64,000 bases of DNA from Dichetophora obliterata (Eukaryota > Arthropoda > Insecta > Diptera > Sciomyzidae): assembly GCA_963920525.1 (NCBI GenBank), contig OY986435.1, forward strand, positions 273,885,348 to 273,949,347, written 5' to 3'. This document shows positions 24,139-35,009 of this stretch, piece after piece. Below the pieces are notes generated by a model. That model was not told where the DNA came from and searched no databases. It saw nothing but the letters and a program-made list of their open reading frames with translations. The position numbers and the translations under genes were made by a program. Every line of letters starts with the position of its first letter. The stretch's first letter is position 1.

Positions 24139-25676
24139 CAGTTATCGTTTAACAGAACTTGGTTTAGCAAATCTAAGTATGCCATTCTTTTCTCTTGAAT
24201 CGAAGAGAAACTATTAACATTCCTCATGAAACCTTCAATTTTACCCAATAATCCTTGGTCACTTATGCCAAATAAGTCTTTAGATAATTCGAAAAAATCA
24301 GTCAATACATTATTTTTGGCCCTGCTTGCACTCTGTGGAATCAAAGAGGGACCATCCTGCCCCTTAAAGTGGCTGGCATAAGATACAGTAAGAGGTGGAG
24401 GCGCTTTTGTTGTATAAAAAACCTCCTCCGTTTTACGTTTCGAAGCTTCTTTAATCTTCTGCAGATTTTTTTTTTCTATATTTAAGATACTCTTTGAAAC
24501 TTTCGCAGCCACGATAATTGGCAGGATGGTCCCCCCCGCAGTTCACACAGAACGGCTTCAGACCAGACTCTTTAGTAGTGCTACAATCTCCTGGAGGATG
24601 ATCTTTGTTGCATTTGACACACTTGAAGTCGCAAGCACAATTTTTTGCCATGTGGCCAAACTGTTGACATCTTCTACATTGAATCAGACCAGACCCTCCC
24701 CTTGGTCTTTCCCATTGAATTTGAGTATTAAAGAGAAACTTTACTTTAAGAATTTCTGTTGGTAACTTACCCGGTGGCAGGCTCACCAAAAACAGGTCAT
24801 ATTTTATTTTTTCATCCTGAGAACGATTCATAGTGAGGTTACTTACCTTCTCTATTCCACCAGGAAATAGAGAAAATAGCTCCTCTAGCACTTCACTTTC
24901 CTCCCAAGCAGACGAGAGGCCTCTCAAAATTAACTTTACGTTCCGATCTTCTTTGGCTGTAAATGAATACGCCTGTATGCCCGGACTTTCCCGGAGTCTC
25001 TCAAGCAGAGCTCGATGGATCTCCCTATCCTCAACAAAAATTTTACTCTTGGCCCCAGAGTCAACAACTTTAAAATTTACTTTTTTATTTCTGAGCTCTT
25101 TAACGAGCTGCCTCACATCGATGTTCTTTAAAAAGATAGGTGGACAGAACTTACCCCTCTTTAATTGGTTGATCCTTACATTTGGCTTGGTGACTCCGCC
25201 ATTGTCTGGAACTTTTCCTGCCTGTTCATCAGCTGCAGCCGAATTCGTTTGGCTCCGAGTAACTGGTTCCTTAACTATCTCCCTGTTGCCGCCTTTTTGT
25301 ATGAATGTCACATCGTTGAAGATAGCAAAGCGGTTATCTTCTTTTTTTTTGCAGGAGCCTGCAAATTCTCTAGGGATCCACTCCTTGAAATAGAGAATCG
25401 GGACCTCTTGAGCACTTTGTGCCAATCATCCTCCACTGCTTGGACGATTTCCATGCTGTCAGACATCAACTTATCTGCGTTGCCTCCACTAACAATAGAA
25501 TTATCTAGAACACTGTTGTGTTCTGCATTTATCTTTTTTGGCGTAGTACGGTTCGATAGTGCCACCAGTTGAAGCGCCGCCTCGGTTTTTCGCGGGCTGT
25601 TCCCATATGCCGGATTCATCGGTTTCATCTTGGCATAAACCTTCTTTGCCAACTTCGTTCTTTTAATGTTCATCAC
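24138..25676 (-). pseudogene. LINE ORF1, gag-like nucleic-acid-binding protein
   Basis: The frame opens at MMNIKRTKLAKK (25676) and shifts at an A run near 25344 (QAPAKKK to EDNRFAIF). It continues through an RNA-binding PRE_C2HC-like region (about 25100-24800; LILRGLSSAWEESEV) into knuckles of the form CRRCQQFGHMAKNC, CVKCNKDHPPGDC and CVNCGGDHPANYRGC (about 24710-24480). It shifts again at an A run near 24470 and ends with TGA at 24140-24138. Jockey-clade ORF1 proteins have this order and bind the element RNA. Both frameshifts lie in homopolymers, so assembly error is possible, but the loss of ORF2 shows that this copy is defective anyway. Confidence 0.85.
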
Positions 25677-26071
25677 ATTATTTTGAGAATGTACAGCAGA
25701 CCTCAGCAGCTAGGACGCTCTTCAGCGGCACCAGACCACACCTCTGTACTCGCCACTAGTCTTTGGCAGAAATCCAGCAAGATTGTAGTATATAACCCCA
25801 AAATGGCGGCAAGTAGCCTGCAGCTTTACAATACTCTGCTAGAAGTAATCCAACTTTACAGCCTCTACTGATAAAGCATCAGCAGTTGGATACTACTTTT
25901 TATAATTAACAAATCACAATTTTTAATTTTCTTTATTTATTTTAATGTTCATTATTATACTTTGTGTGTAAATAAAATTTTGCTTTTTAGCATAAGAAAA
26001 AATGTCAGAGAATGCAGAATTTACGTCTGTACACTGACAAAGTCAAAATGGAAGTGAAGTGATCGAAAAGT

Positions 26072-27005
26072 TGGATTGAAAACGAGACTTACGAAAGTGC
26101 ATAAAAAAAACACACACATTTTGGGAGTCCACCCTAGCATCAAAAAACTTTTTCAAATTCTTGCATTATGTTACATCAGTGGTCCCCAAACACATCCTAG
26201 TTACTACAGTTTTCGGATTTTGTGCTTATGTTAGTAGCTCGCTTAATCTCTGCGCTGACACAAATCGTTTTGCAGGCAGAAAGCAATGTTATATGCATAG
26301 ATCTTTAGTGCCATTACAAAAAAAATTTTTTCTAATGTGCCACGGTGCGTTGGCAAACCAAGCATTCTGGAAGCCCATACAAATTATCTGCAAATAAATA
26401 ATCATATTCATATTCCGTACAGTATTTTGTACAGTTGAGCTGATCAGTAAAGCTGAACAGTAAAGCTGATCAAGCGGCGTAAAATTTAGGGTGCTCGCAG
26501 TTTCGTTTTATCTGGTGTAGTATCTTTGCCGACTGATAACTTTAAAATATTTTGCCATCTGGTAACTATTTTTGTTTTTGTTTTGCATACAAAATAAAGA
26601 TAACACAAAACATTACAATTGACATGCTTTGAAGCGTGTTTGTCTTTTGTGGTAATGTGGCAATGATGACAGTTGATTTATTTTATTGTTCAGAAAACGG
26701 AAGCAGAAGAAATGGAAAGGAAAGTGAAATAAATTTGAATAAATTAATGTTGAACTCTGAATTGATTAAACTTTTCTTCTCAGGTGAAGCAGAAGCGATT
26801 GGAAAATGTGAATTTTAGAATTAATATGTAAAGGGGTGCTCACACTTTTAATGAGTTATCTTTCTAAAGTTACCACATATTAACTTTAAAAGGATACTGT
26901 GAATACCCTAAATATTGTTTGAAGTTCAGCGTAAATTGAATAAGAGAACTTCGTGCGTGTGATCGTTTCGGTGTAATGCTCGAATTCGAACTCGAGTAGG
27001 CGACC
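26072..27005. other. Unassigned sequence
   Basis: Short open frames only. CAGTGGTCCCCAAAC at 26177 looks like a hAT terminus, but no partner end or duplication is found. GCTGATCAGTAAAGCTGAACAG-like direct repeats occur at about 26438-26470. Confidence 0.3.
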
Positions 27006-27112
27006 CAAGGCTCATTTATAAGGTTGTGGCACTTGAGAGCGAGCTCGGTCGAGCTGTCAGAATGGATGATAAGAAATCAAGAAAATTAATGCATAGAACA
27101 AAGAAAACAGTG

Positions 27113-27571
27113 CACGCTCAGAAATCTTGGATTAAATTCTAATACAAACTGTATTGTATATATGACCACACCAGAATTGTATTACAATCTAATACACTAC
27201 ATATATTACAATTGATTTTTATTCTCTCATGGGACTTAATTTTAATACATGCTTGTATTAAAATATTTTTGACAAAAAAAAAAATTAACGAAACATGTGG
27301 GATTGAAACCCAGTACGTTTAGGTTATAAGTTCTTGGCTCTACCAACTGCTCTATGAAGCCACATGTATAAATAAATGATAAACATGCATAAGAGCCGAA
27401 CCAAGCCGAACGCTGTTTTTAAAGACTCATCCAAACTGTATTAAAAAGTATTCCAGGTTTTATTAAAAAATGTCTGATATTTTGAAGAGTTTTAATTCTA
27501 ATAGAAAAAGTATTAAAAAATGCATGATTCCAACGATTGGATTAAAATTAATTCCAAGATTTCTGAGCGTG
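27113..27571. mobile_element. Nested MITE with CACGCTCAGAAATCTTGG termini
   Basis: CACGCTCAGAAATCTTGGAT at 27113 and its inverse (CCAAGATTTCTGAGCGTG) ending 27571 form the termini, with TAATAC/GTATTA words inside. It carries a tRNA-like module at 27293-27366 and lies within the 27006-27641 element. Confidence 0.7.
27293..27366 (-). repeat. tRNA-like module with A and B boxes
   Basis: On the minus strand, ACATGTGG and the inverse CCACATGT bracket about 74 bases as an acceptor-like stem. TAGAGCAGTTGGTAGAGC resembles box A, and GGGTTTCAATCCC is a box B. The D-loop is too long for a functional tRNA, so this is a tRNA-derived relic or a pol III promoter module inside a MITE. Confidence 0.55.
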
Positions 27572-27815
27572 TGACAGTTCAAGTAAAGGTGGCAAAGGAG
27601 TGCATTTCTCTCAAGTGCCACAACCTTATAAATGAACCTTGACGCAAACAAAGAAATGGAGACCACATTCATTTTATTACATACATTTGCTGCAGTCATT
27701 GTTGCCGGATTAGCGGATTTTCCATCAAATCATTATAAAAAATCCCCTGTTGCAATTTTCGTCGAATTTTTTTCTTAATGCTCATTAAATTTGGCTGAAT
27801 TTTATTAATTTGAAG

Positions 27816-28148
27816 ATGATTGAACACTTTTCCGTTAACAATGCTTTTAAAGCAGTAAAACAAGATCTTTTATCTTATTTGAAAATTTTTGGTTGTGGAT
27901 TTGTTGAAAATATTACATCAGTATAGAAAAAACTCTTCATATATAAAAATGCATCTGATACAACTAATTTTTGTTTTGAGGAACTTGAATACAAGGATAC
28001 ATCTGTACATTTTATTTTTGAAGAACTGACAAACATTTCACTGCACCTTTTATCATTGCCTTGGTTAAACGCTGATGTTAAACGAGCGATTAGCCAGCTC
28101 AATATAATGCAGTCCTGAATAAGAAATCGCTTACAAACCGACTGTTAA
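27816..28148 (+). pseudogene. hAT transposase C-terminal fragment
   Basis: One frame from ATG 27816, with in-frame stops at about 27927 and 28116, reads FEELTNISLHLLSLP, then WLNADVKRAISQLNIM, stop, IRNRLQTD. This follows the hAT C-terminal dimerisation pattern (LxLPxSNAxxERxFSxxNxIKxxxRNRL). The catalytic part is not found and no terminal repeats are identified. An old relic. Confidence 0.6.
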
Positions 28149-28442
28149 TTGCATTTTTAATGTTAAGTATTTCTTGTAAAGGTTTTTAAAAATATAAGAT
28201 AATAAAAATAATTTAAATTTTCAAGATACAGCTTAAGCAGAAGTGCCGCCACGACTATAATATGCCTCGATCATTTCTTATGTTAATTGGTTCAAATAAC
28301 AAGAACATTAATGAAGAATGAAGTGATGTAGTTTTTTTTTTAATAGGAACTTGAATTGATATATTTTGCGATTTTTTACCTTATTATTAATAACTACATT
28401 CTATTATCTTGTAATACGTTGTGCAATTCCATTTTAAACGTA

Positions 28443-28975
28443 CCGGCCTTACGGAATGACCATATCCGATTTGGGTCAAATTCTGCATGGAGCATCACTG
28501 ACGAAAACAAGAAACTTAATTTGGAGAAAAAAAGTTTAGAGTGATTTTTGGCGAAGTACAGGTTGCACAAAATTAACAAAAATTGGCAAAAATGTCGAAA
28601 ATCAATTTATACGAAAATTCATATCTCAAACACTCCTTAACCGAATGTTAAGTTGGAAAGGTAAAACGAAACGGTATAAAACGGACTCTCATTTAAAAAA
28701 AAATTTTGAAAATTTTGGTTGTTGGGTGTTCCATCCCTTGCGGTGAGGTAATTTATTTCGAAGTAGAGGTTCGAGAACACAATTTAAAAATTCCAAATTG
28801 TTTCGATTTTTGACGTTTTTGCCGATTTTTGTCAATTTTGTGCACACTAGATTTCCGCCAAAAATCAAGCCAAACTTTTTACCCCCAAATGAAGTTTTTT
28901 AATTCCGTCAGTGATACTCCATGCAAAATTTGACCCAAATTTGATATGTTCATTCCGTAATTTTTACTTCTCCGG
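28443..28975. mobile_element. Foldback MITE, 0.53 kb
   Basis: The arms match over about 160 bases: TTACGGAATGACCATATC, GGGTCAAATTCTGCATGGAG and GCACAAAATTAACAAAAATT at the left are mirrored at 28840-28960. A central spacer has GGGTGTTCCATCCCTTGCGG. Non-coding. Confidence 0.7.
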
Positions 28976-29015
28976 ATTCTTAAAAGCGGATTTTAAAAAC
29001 TAATAATCGGATTTT

Positions 29016-29270
29016 GGTGGCCATAGCCTACTGGGTAAAGTGTGTGGCCTCTAAGCTGCGGTAGCCCGCGATAGGGTTCAATTCCCAACTCAGTCAGAAT
29101 GTTTTTTGTCGGCAGGCAAAGACAAGCCTCAGAGAGTAAAAAACTACCATGTAAAGCTTCTTGAGAACATAAGCCATTCGAAGTTGGCATTTACTCGTAG
29201 GTTCAGTTCGCGATCATTTGTGTTCAAACATTTAATAACACTCACAACACAATTGATCAATAGAAGCTCT
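29016..29270 (+). mobile_element. tRNA-derived SINE
   Basis: The head has GGTGGCCATAGCCTACTGGG (box A TAGCCTACTGG at 29025-29035) and box B GGGTTCAATTCC (29074-29085). It is followed by a body with GACAAGCCTCAGAGAGTAAA, ACTACCATGTAAAGC and CATTCGAAGTTGGCATT. I remember a very abundant tephritid repeat with matching body blocks; this is the strongest lineage hint in the window. Related heads are at 36371 and 38995. Confidence 0.7.
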
Positions 29271-29451
29271 GTCAAAGTCATTTCTAGGGCTGAAATGGCC
29301 TTTTTATTTTTTATTTTACTGGCATATTTTGTGGATTTTGATCAGCAGTAGCTGGCAACACTGCCTCCAGTAGCCATTTCTTAAAACTTAATTGCAATAA
29401 AGATTCTCACGAATGATTTAAAAAAAAACTCACAAATATAAATAACAAATG

Positions 29452-29992
29452 CAGTGTTCGGACTTAACTGCAATTGCAGTAGATCTACTGCGATTTTTAG
29501 CAAAATTTAATGTTCTACTGCGACACTGCGGTTTTTCCAAATCTATAAACATTTTAATGGTAATTTTTGTGATATTTTTGTAATATGTAAGCATTGATGT
29601 TAATTTTAAAAATGTTGTTTCAGGGGCCGATTACATCTGTATAATGTGGTGTTCGCGTTGAAACAGAAGAAAGTAATCTGTCAGATGAAGCTGTCATTGT
29701 AATTAAAAAATTATTTTAAGGTTTTATATATTGTAAGTTTTTGGGACCAAACTAAAAATGTATTTGCTTTTAAAGACTGTGATATTTTGAATCAAAGAAA
29801 TATGTTTCTGCAACATGCAAATATATGGTATTTAGTTATGAATATGTATGTTATTAATGTAAAATGTACATACATTAGTAGGAAATGTAAGTACATGATT
29901 GTAAATAAAAAAAAACTACTGCGAACAAATTCGTTTTACTGCGTTTTTTTTTAAATTTACTGCGATTTACGAATTTTCAAGTCCGAACATTG
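29452..29992. mobile_element. hAT MITE with 8-bp target duplication
   Basis: Ends CAGTGTTCGGACTT and AAGTCCGAACATTG are flanked by perfect 8-bp repeats AACAAATG (29444-29451 and 29993-30000). Subterminal CTACTGCGA words repeat in both orientations in the outer 130 bases, a typical place for transposase binding. No coding capacity in 541 bp. Confidence 0.9.
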
Positions 29993-30039
29993 AACAAATG
30001 CGTTTTAATGAAATTTCTACGTGTCAAAAATAGAGAAAC

Positions 30040-30066
30040 ACAGAGAGAGAGAGAGAGAGAGAAAGA
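30040..30066. repeat. GA dinucleotide repeat
   Basis: An AGAGAGAGAGAGAGAGAG run. It lies just upstream of the CCAATATGC inverted-repeat element. Confidence 0.8.
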
Positions 30067-30097
30067 GGAAGAGCTGCGCACTCACCTCCTCGTTTGT

Positions 30098-31380
30098 TTC
30101 CAATATGCACAAAAACGGATGCGGATTCGTTTCGAGCCCGTTACGAGTCCGTCAGTACGCATTCCGATTTCTTATGTTTCCACGAACCCGTTACGAATCC
30201 GTCAAAAAATGGTCACAACGTTAACATAAAAGGCAGTCTTAAAATTGTTATAAAATCTTTTATTTCATTTTCAGTGGATTGATTGATACGAAATACAATT
30301 GTGTACTTATTTTTATTTTAAATAACTTTTTGTATCATTAGGCTCCTCAAGCTCTCATTCAAATCGAATAAAACTACTAGTCAGAATTTTGAAATAATTA
30401 TCTTGAGTGAACAAGTTACATCCGACTATAGTATAGCAGCACACAAGATATTTTCCAGATTTTTTTTTAATTGCAGTTGAATTGTACTTTGATTCACAAA
30501 TTGTCATATATTCAAACTTTTATTGCATCGACATGTTTGGGGTTATGCATGCAAACTAGGCCTTTGAATATGTAAATCTTATTTTTTATTTTTTACTTAA
30601 GTGCATTTAAAAAAATACCCAAAATAGCTAGTATCGACAGAGAAGGACGTGGAGAAAAAGTTCACACGCGATCGGATAGCCAAAAAAACGAAAAATCCTG
30701 AAATTATTATAATAAATTTTTATTTCCTTATTTATTTAAAACTAGCTGAACCCGGTGTGCTTCGCTACTCCCCTCGTTATAAAATAAAATTAAAAGTATT
30801 TATATATTTTTCACGCCATCGAATTTTCGAAATAAGTCCACCCAGCGCCACCTACCGTGTCCATTTATACACAAATTATTTTCTTATGATCAAACAAACA
30901 TACATTCTGAATTTCAGTTAAATTGGTCCATAAATTCAAATTTTCGATATAAGTCCACCCCAGCGCCACCTATCGGGTCCAAATATAGCCTATGTTACCC
31001 ACCGTACCAAGATGAACATTACCTGAAAATTTCATCAAAATCGGCCCAGCCGTTTTGGAGTCCATACGTTACATACATGCACACATCCTATTTTATATAT
31101 ATAGATAGAAGATGTAAAATGTAAGAACTGAAATAACAAAAATATAAAAACAAATATTTTTAAAACAAAAAAAGCAAGTATATTGCGAATTCGCATTATT
31201 TAAAAAAGAGTTCCGCTTCTGTAATGAACCCGAAAAAGTGGAAAAAGCGGATCGTATTTTTGAGAGGAATTTCATGCGAAAAAGGATCAGTTCCGGATGC
31301 GAAACGCAATCCGATTCGGATAAAAATTATGAAGAAGTACGTCCGTCTCGAATTCGAAACTGATCCGTTTGGCACACTGG
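30098..31380. mobile_element. Inverted-repeat element containing a second repeat
   Basis: CCAATATGCACAAAAACGGA near 30098 pairs with the inverse of the 31360-31380 segment (CCGTTTGGCACACTGG). GTTACGA(A/G)TCCGTC and GATTCG words occur in both arms. The repeat at 30740-31110 interrupts its middle. The match is moderate, so the boundaries are approximate. Confidence 0.45.
30740..31110 (+). repeat. Dispersed AACTAGCTGAACCCGG...TATATATATAGAT repeat
   Basis: It begins AACTAGCTGAACCCGGTG and ends TTTTATATATATAGAT. It has internal duplicated GTCCACCC(C)AGCGCCACCTA blocks (about 30837 and 30953) and CGGCCCAGCCGTTTTGGAGT near the 3' end. Repeats of this form are widespread in insects; I cannot name the superfamily. 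Confidence 0.6.
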
Positions 31381-31753
31381 CTTAGTCTACTCAAATCTCA
31401 ATACTAGCACGCACGCACACTGCGCACTCGTCTGCTAGTTTGTAGCCCAGTGGCCAATTGCAGGAGTCCGAAGGCCTTTAAGCAGGCTTGCTTTAGGTTT
31501 TAGAAGTCCTTCTTCACTCCTTGCAAACACCGTTTTATTGCTTGTATGATATGGGAAAATTTGTCAGGCCTTCCGCTGTCCTTGCTCAAAAGAGTCCTGC
31601 CAGAAGCGCTCTTCGAGAAGTCACGATAGAAGAAAAAGCAATGTAAATATCAACTTAAAATAGAAAACGACTAACGATTTCAGATTTTAACCATGTCCTC
31701 TCATGTGGCGCTCCAACCCACTCGTCTATCGTGGTTGTTAAGAATCAATCAGC

Positions 31754-32312
31754 CCTATTCCAGAATCCGTCGTAATGAATTTCCGAACGTAAAGCTACGC
31801 TACGAATACGACAAATTTGCTAATCCAAAATCCCAACGAAACTTCCCCTTTTCGAACTTACTTTCCGGAGTTCGAAAACAACTGGTTTCGCACAATAAAA
31901 GGAAGATTTCTTACATAGAGAATCTATGAAAATTCGTCGAAGAATATTGCGAGATTCCATCAACCCTTTGGAAATGGATTACGAAACGTAGGAAATGCAC
32001 TAAATAAATTTCAACTAACATATTCACAGGTTTAAATAAAAATAATTTAACTTTATTAACCAAAAATTAATTATAAGTTTTATTTTACGACCTAATTCTA
32101 TAAAAATTTAATTGTTTTATTTTGTCGTAAACAAATCCGTCGAGGCAAGGCTTTCGTGAAAAAATCCGAACAACAGCTGTCAAAAGATGATACGTTCGGA
32201 ATGTGTAGTTGCAATGCTACGAATGTAAGAATGTTCGAATTCAATTCGGATTGGAGAATACTTCATTACGAATCCGAAACCAAATTTACGCTACGACGGA
32301 TTCTGGAATAGG
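31754..32312. mobile_element. MITE with CCTATTCCAGAATCCGTCGTA termini
   Basis: CCTATTCCAGAATCCGTCG at 31754 and its inverse CGACGGATTCTGGAATAGG ending 32312. Interior AT-rich; the short open frame at 31693-31929 overlaps the left arm and is not protein-like. Confidence 0.7.
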
Positions 32313-32348
32313 TCTTAATAGCTTATTTTGCATCAATACAAATGAAAG

Positions 32349-32645
32349 TAAGCTTTCGGGAGCCCGGGTTCGATAAAAAATTTTTTTCGTTGCTTTTTTT
32401 AAATCTATATTTTTTTTACAAACTGTTCTGAGTATTTAAAATTGTTTTATAAATTTTCTTGATACAAAAATATAAGGAAAGACTTGGAGTTTTTCCATAT
32501 AAATATTTTCACATAATATAATATGTAATGTGTTAGTTATCGGGAGCCCGGGCTCGGGACCCAACTCGGAAAAAAAAAATTTTTGTGTTGTTTTTTTATA
32601 AATCTACATTTTTTCTACAAATTTACGAACTATTCCGTGTATTTT
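32349..32645 (+). repeat. Direct repeat, two units about 183 bp apart
   Basis: CGGGAGCCCGGGTTCGATAA (about 32358) and CGGGAGCCCGGGCTCGGGAC (about 32540) each lead into the same T-rich block (AAATCTAYATTTTTT, ACAAA, then a GAGTAT/GTGTAT segment). A tandem duplication with divergence. Confidence 0.6.
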
Positions 32646-33309
32646 AAATTTTTTTGGAATTTTTTTTGTTATATTTTTCCTATAAAATAATTGAAAAGAA
32701 TCAGAACCATCAAAAGGTAAGCCTTACAGAAGTACTCATCAATGCAGTGATCATGGAAAGTGTATTGATATCAATAATAGCAGTGGTAGCATGCCTTCTT
32801 TTGCGGATCACTCGCTAAAATGCCCACTGGGAGTCTGATCTATACTCACACGCATACACACACAGCAATCTCACTGTTAGGTGACTTTGTCTACCAAATC
32901 GCAATACCCGCAAGCTGCGTAAAGGAACTTCTTTTCAAAAATTTTTCGAAAATTCCTTGTTTTATATTGAAATGAAAACGTACTTATCAAATATTATTGG
33001 CTTCATTAGCCTTAAAAAAAGCTTTTATGGAAAAGATTGTTGGTTTCAAATTTTGTATGGAATGCACCATATGCAAAAATATTAAAAAAAACAAATATTA
33101 ATTGAAAACAATAGAAGGGATATAAAAATTCGCTTACTTTTCATTTTTACAGTGTATATGTTGTTAAGTTTGGCCCTTGTCAGATGATTAAATGCAATTT
33201 TTGCAGTTCTTTTAAGGACTTTACAAGCTCAGTGCACAGTTTATTAGTGGTTTTTTTTCATCATCGTCGAAGTTTTATTGATTTTGGTTTCTGTGAATTA
33301 GTAATCTAA

Positions 33310-34291
33310 CACGGAGAAAACTATTTTGCTTGAATCAAGAAAATGTTTTGCTTTAAAACAAATCAGCATAACTTTGCTCAATCACGATGCGATTTTAGAA
33401 AAAGTTTGCTAAATTGAAATCAGTCCTCTTGTATTTACAAAAACGCAAAATTATATTTCAAGCACATATTTCCTAAGTTATTATAAACTGATAGCAAATT
33501 TTTACTTAATTTAAGCAAATAATTGCTTAGTTATTATAAATTCAAATAGCAAATTTATACTACAAATATTTGCTTAGTTATTATAAATTGGAATAGCAAA
33601 TTTCTACTTAATTCAAGCAAATATTTGCTAGGTTATTATAAATTCAAATAGCAAATTCTTACTTAACTCAGGGAAATATTTGCTAAGTTATTATAAACTC
33701 AAATATCAAATTTTTACTAATTTCAAGCAAATTTCTTCTAAACAAACGAGCACACGTTTATTCTTAATGCAGAGAATAAGGCAACGATTGGTTAACAACT
33801 GCTATGGTCGAATGAATAAACCCATGCACTTACACTCACGCGGCCGAGGTTCAAATCTCCAGATGGTGGTAATTTTTCAATGTAATTTAATTTTAATAAT
33901 TATTTCACTTCAAAAATATGCTAGATTTCCGCAAAAACTAATCAAAATTGTCTATTTCAATTTATAATAACTAAGCAAATATTTGCTTGAATTAAGTAAA
34001 AATTTGCTTTTGCAGTTTATAATAACTAAGCAAAATTTTGATTAAATTCAAGCAAGTATTTGTATAGTTATTATAAACTGCAAAAGCAAATTTTTACTTA
34101 ATTCAAGCAAATATTTGCTTAGTTATTATAAATTGGAAAAGCAATTTGTATATATTTGCTTAGTTATTATAAATTAAAATAGCAAATTTTGATTAGTTTT
34201 TGCTGAAATTTTGCATAATTTTGAAGTGGCTGAGAATCGAACGTAAGTTTGCTTAATCACAATACAAATTTAGCAAACTGTTTTCTCCGTG
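33310..34291. mobile_element. TIR element with about ten 54-bp internal repeats and a tRNA-like core
   Basis: The ends are CACGGAGAAAAC and its inverse GTTTTCTCCGTG. Between them, units of about 54 bp containing GCAAATATTTGCTTAG, then TTATTATAAA, then AGCAAATTTNTACTTAA recur at about 33475, 33529, 33575, 33631 and 33685 (forward), 33965 and 34017 (inverted), and 34063, 34118 and 34160 (forward). The core at 33796-33870 is tRNA-like. No transposase. Tandem subterminal units are reminiscent of transposase-binding arrays. Confidence 0.75.
33796..33870 (+). repeat. tRNA-like module inside the TIR element
   Basis: TATGGTCGAATGAATAAACC is box A-like, and GAGGTTCAAATCTCC is a good box B 40 bases downstream. 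The flanking bases do not form a clear acceptor stem. A relic or pol III promoter module. Confidence 0.5.
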
Positions 34292-34471
34292 AACTCACTG
34301 CCACGACACCTCTGATCTTAACAATAACCATAATAAAATACAGACAGACCATAATAAAATACTGATAGTTTAGCCAATCCTTATGTACGCAACTTAGCAT
34401 ACTTAAAGATGAGATATATCTTCGCTCTGAAAACTAAGAAGCGTGCCATAGCATATTTGGTGATATACTAT

Positions 34472-35009
34472 GGCGGCCTCGATAGTCTAGTGGTAGCGCC
34501 CTAGACTGTTGCAGACGAACATAGAACTTGAGATCAAGTTTAGACTGCTGTTTAGACAGTATCATCCTTGACCATGGTTAGGTTAGGTTAAGGTGGTGGC
34601 AGGTCTTTAGACCAGCCCACTTAGACCATATTATTGAGCCGTTTTGATACCACAGAACGGAAAAAAGGCAAAATCAAGTAAGACTTTTGTGTAGGATGTT
34701 CTTAATGTGACAGAAGCTATAGAAGCTTGTGATATTAAATCTGAGTAAGTGTTATACCTTGACTTCAGCCAAATCAAGTTACTAAGCGTTCCTCTCTTCA
34801 AAATTTTCCTATCACCACCAACTACAATTTTAAATTTATGTGTTTTAAAGTTCTTTTGATTAGACGACATAAGGAAAGAAAGGATATAGCTTATGACCAT
34901 GGCCCAGTCAGGATTCAAACCCGGGACCCCTGAGCGACAGTCTAGTGCGCTACCACTAGTAGACAGTCTAGTGGTCAGCATTCATTGATCTCAAGTTCTA
35001 TGTTCGTCT
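34472..35009. mobile_element. Inverted pair of tRNA-like ends around a repeat
   Basis: AGACGAACATAGAACTTGAG (34513) and its exact inverse (34990-35009) form 25-bp arms. The plus-strand GATAGTCTAGTGGTAGCGCC (34481-34500) lies outside the left arm. The minus-strand TAGTGGTAGCGCACTAGACT with box B GGGTTTGAATCC (34911-34975) lies inside the right arm. Both resemble a tRNA-derived SINE head. The 116-codon frame between them is repeat sequence, not a gene. Confidence 0.5.
34576..34657 (+). repeat. GGTTAGGTTA-type dispersed repeat, copy 2
   Basis: GGTTAGGTTAGGTTAAGGTG is followed by CCCACTTAGACCATATT and TTTTGATACCACAG, matching the block order of the copy at 7400-7480. Confidence 0.5.

Larger units (their letters stand above)
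22758..26054 (-). mobile_element. jockey-like LINE, internally deleted, 17-bp target duplication
   Basis: The flanks are perfect 17-bp repeats TGAAGTGATCGAAAAGT (22741-22757 and 26055-26071), which fixes both ends. On the minus strand it reads a 5' leader (26054-25677), an ORF1 with CCHC knuckles, the first codons of ORF2, then about 1 kb of AT-rich sequence to a 3' end with AATAAA and an (ACT)n tail of about five units. Reverse transcriptase is absent, so it is non-autonomous. Target duplications of this length fit target-primed reverse transcription. Confidence 0.9.
27006..27641. mobile_element. MITE with CAAGG(C/T)TCATTTATAAGG termini
   Basis: CTCATTTATAAGGTTGTGGC (27011-27030) and its inverse near 27617-27636 form terminal repeats of about 35 bp ending in CACTTGAGAG. 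A second inverted-repeat element (27113-27571) is inserted inside it. No target duplication is apparent. Confidence 0.7.

Noticed and set aside
24833..25572. Plus-strand frames of 186 and 135 codons
   Set aside because: They lie antisense to the LINE ORF1, whose minus-strand frames carry clear CCHC knuckles.
26177..26397. Possible hAT element starting CAGTGGTCCCCAAAC
   Set aside because: No inverted partner end and no 8-bp duplication of the flank TGTTACAT were found nearby.
27293..27366. Genuine tRNA gene
   Set aside because: The acceptor-like stem and box B are good, but the D-loop is far too long and the module sits inside a MITE.
33475..34170. CRISPR-like array because of regularly spaced repeats
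   Set aside because: The spacers are not unique, the units occur in both orientations within a TIR element, and the DNA is eukaryotic in character.
34631..34981. 116-codon minus-strand open frame
   Set aside because: It runs through tRNA-like heads and the GGTTAGGTTA repeat between inverted arms; the peptide has no domain and its start lies in repeat sequence.
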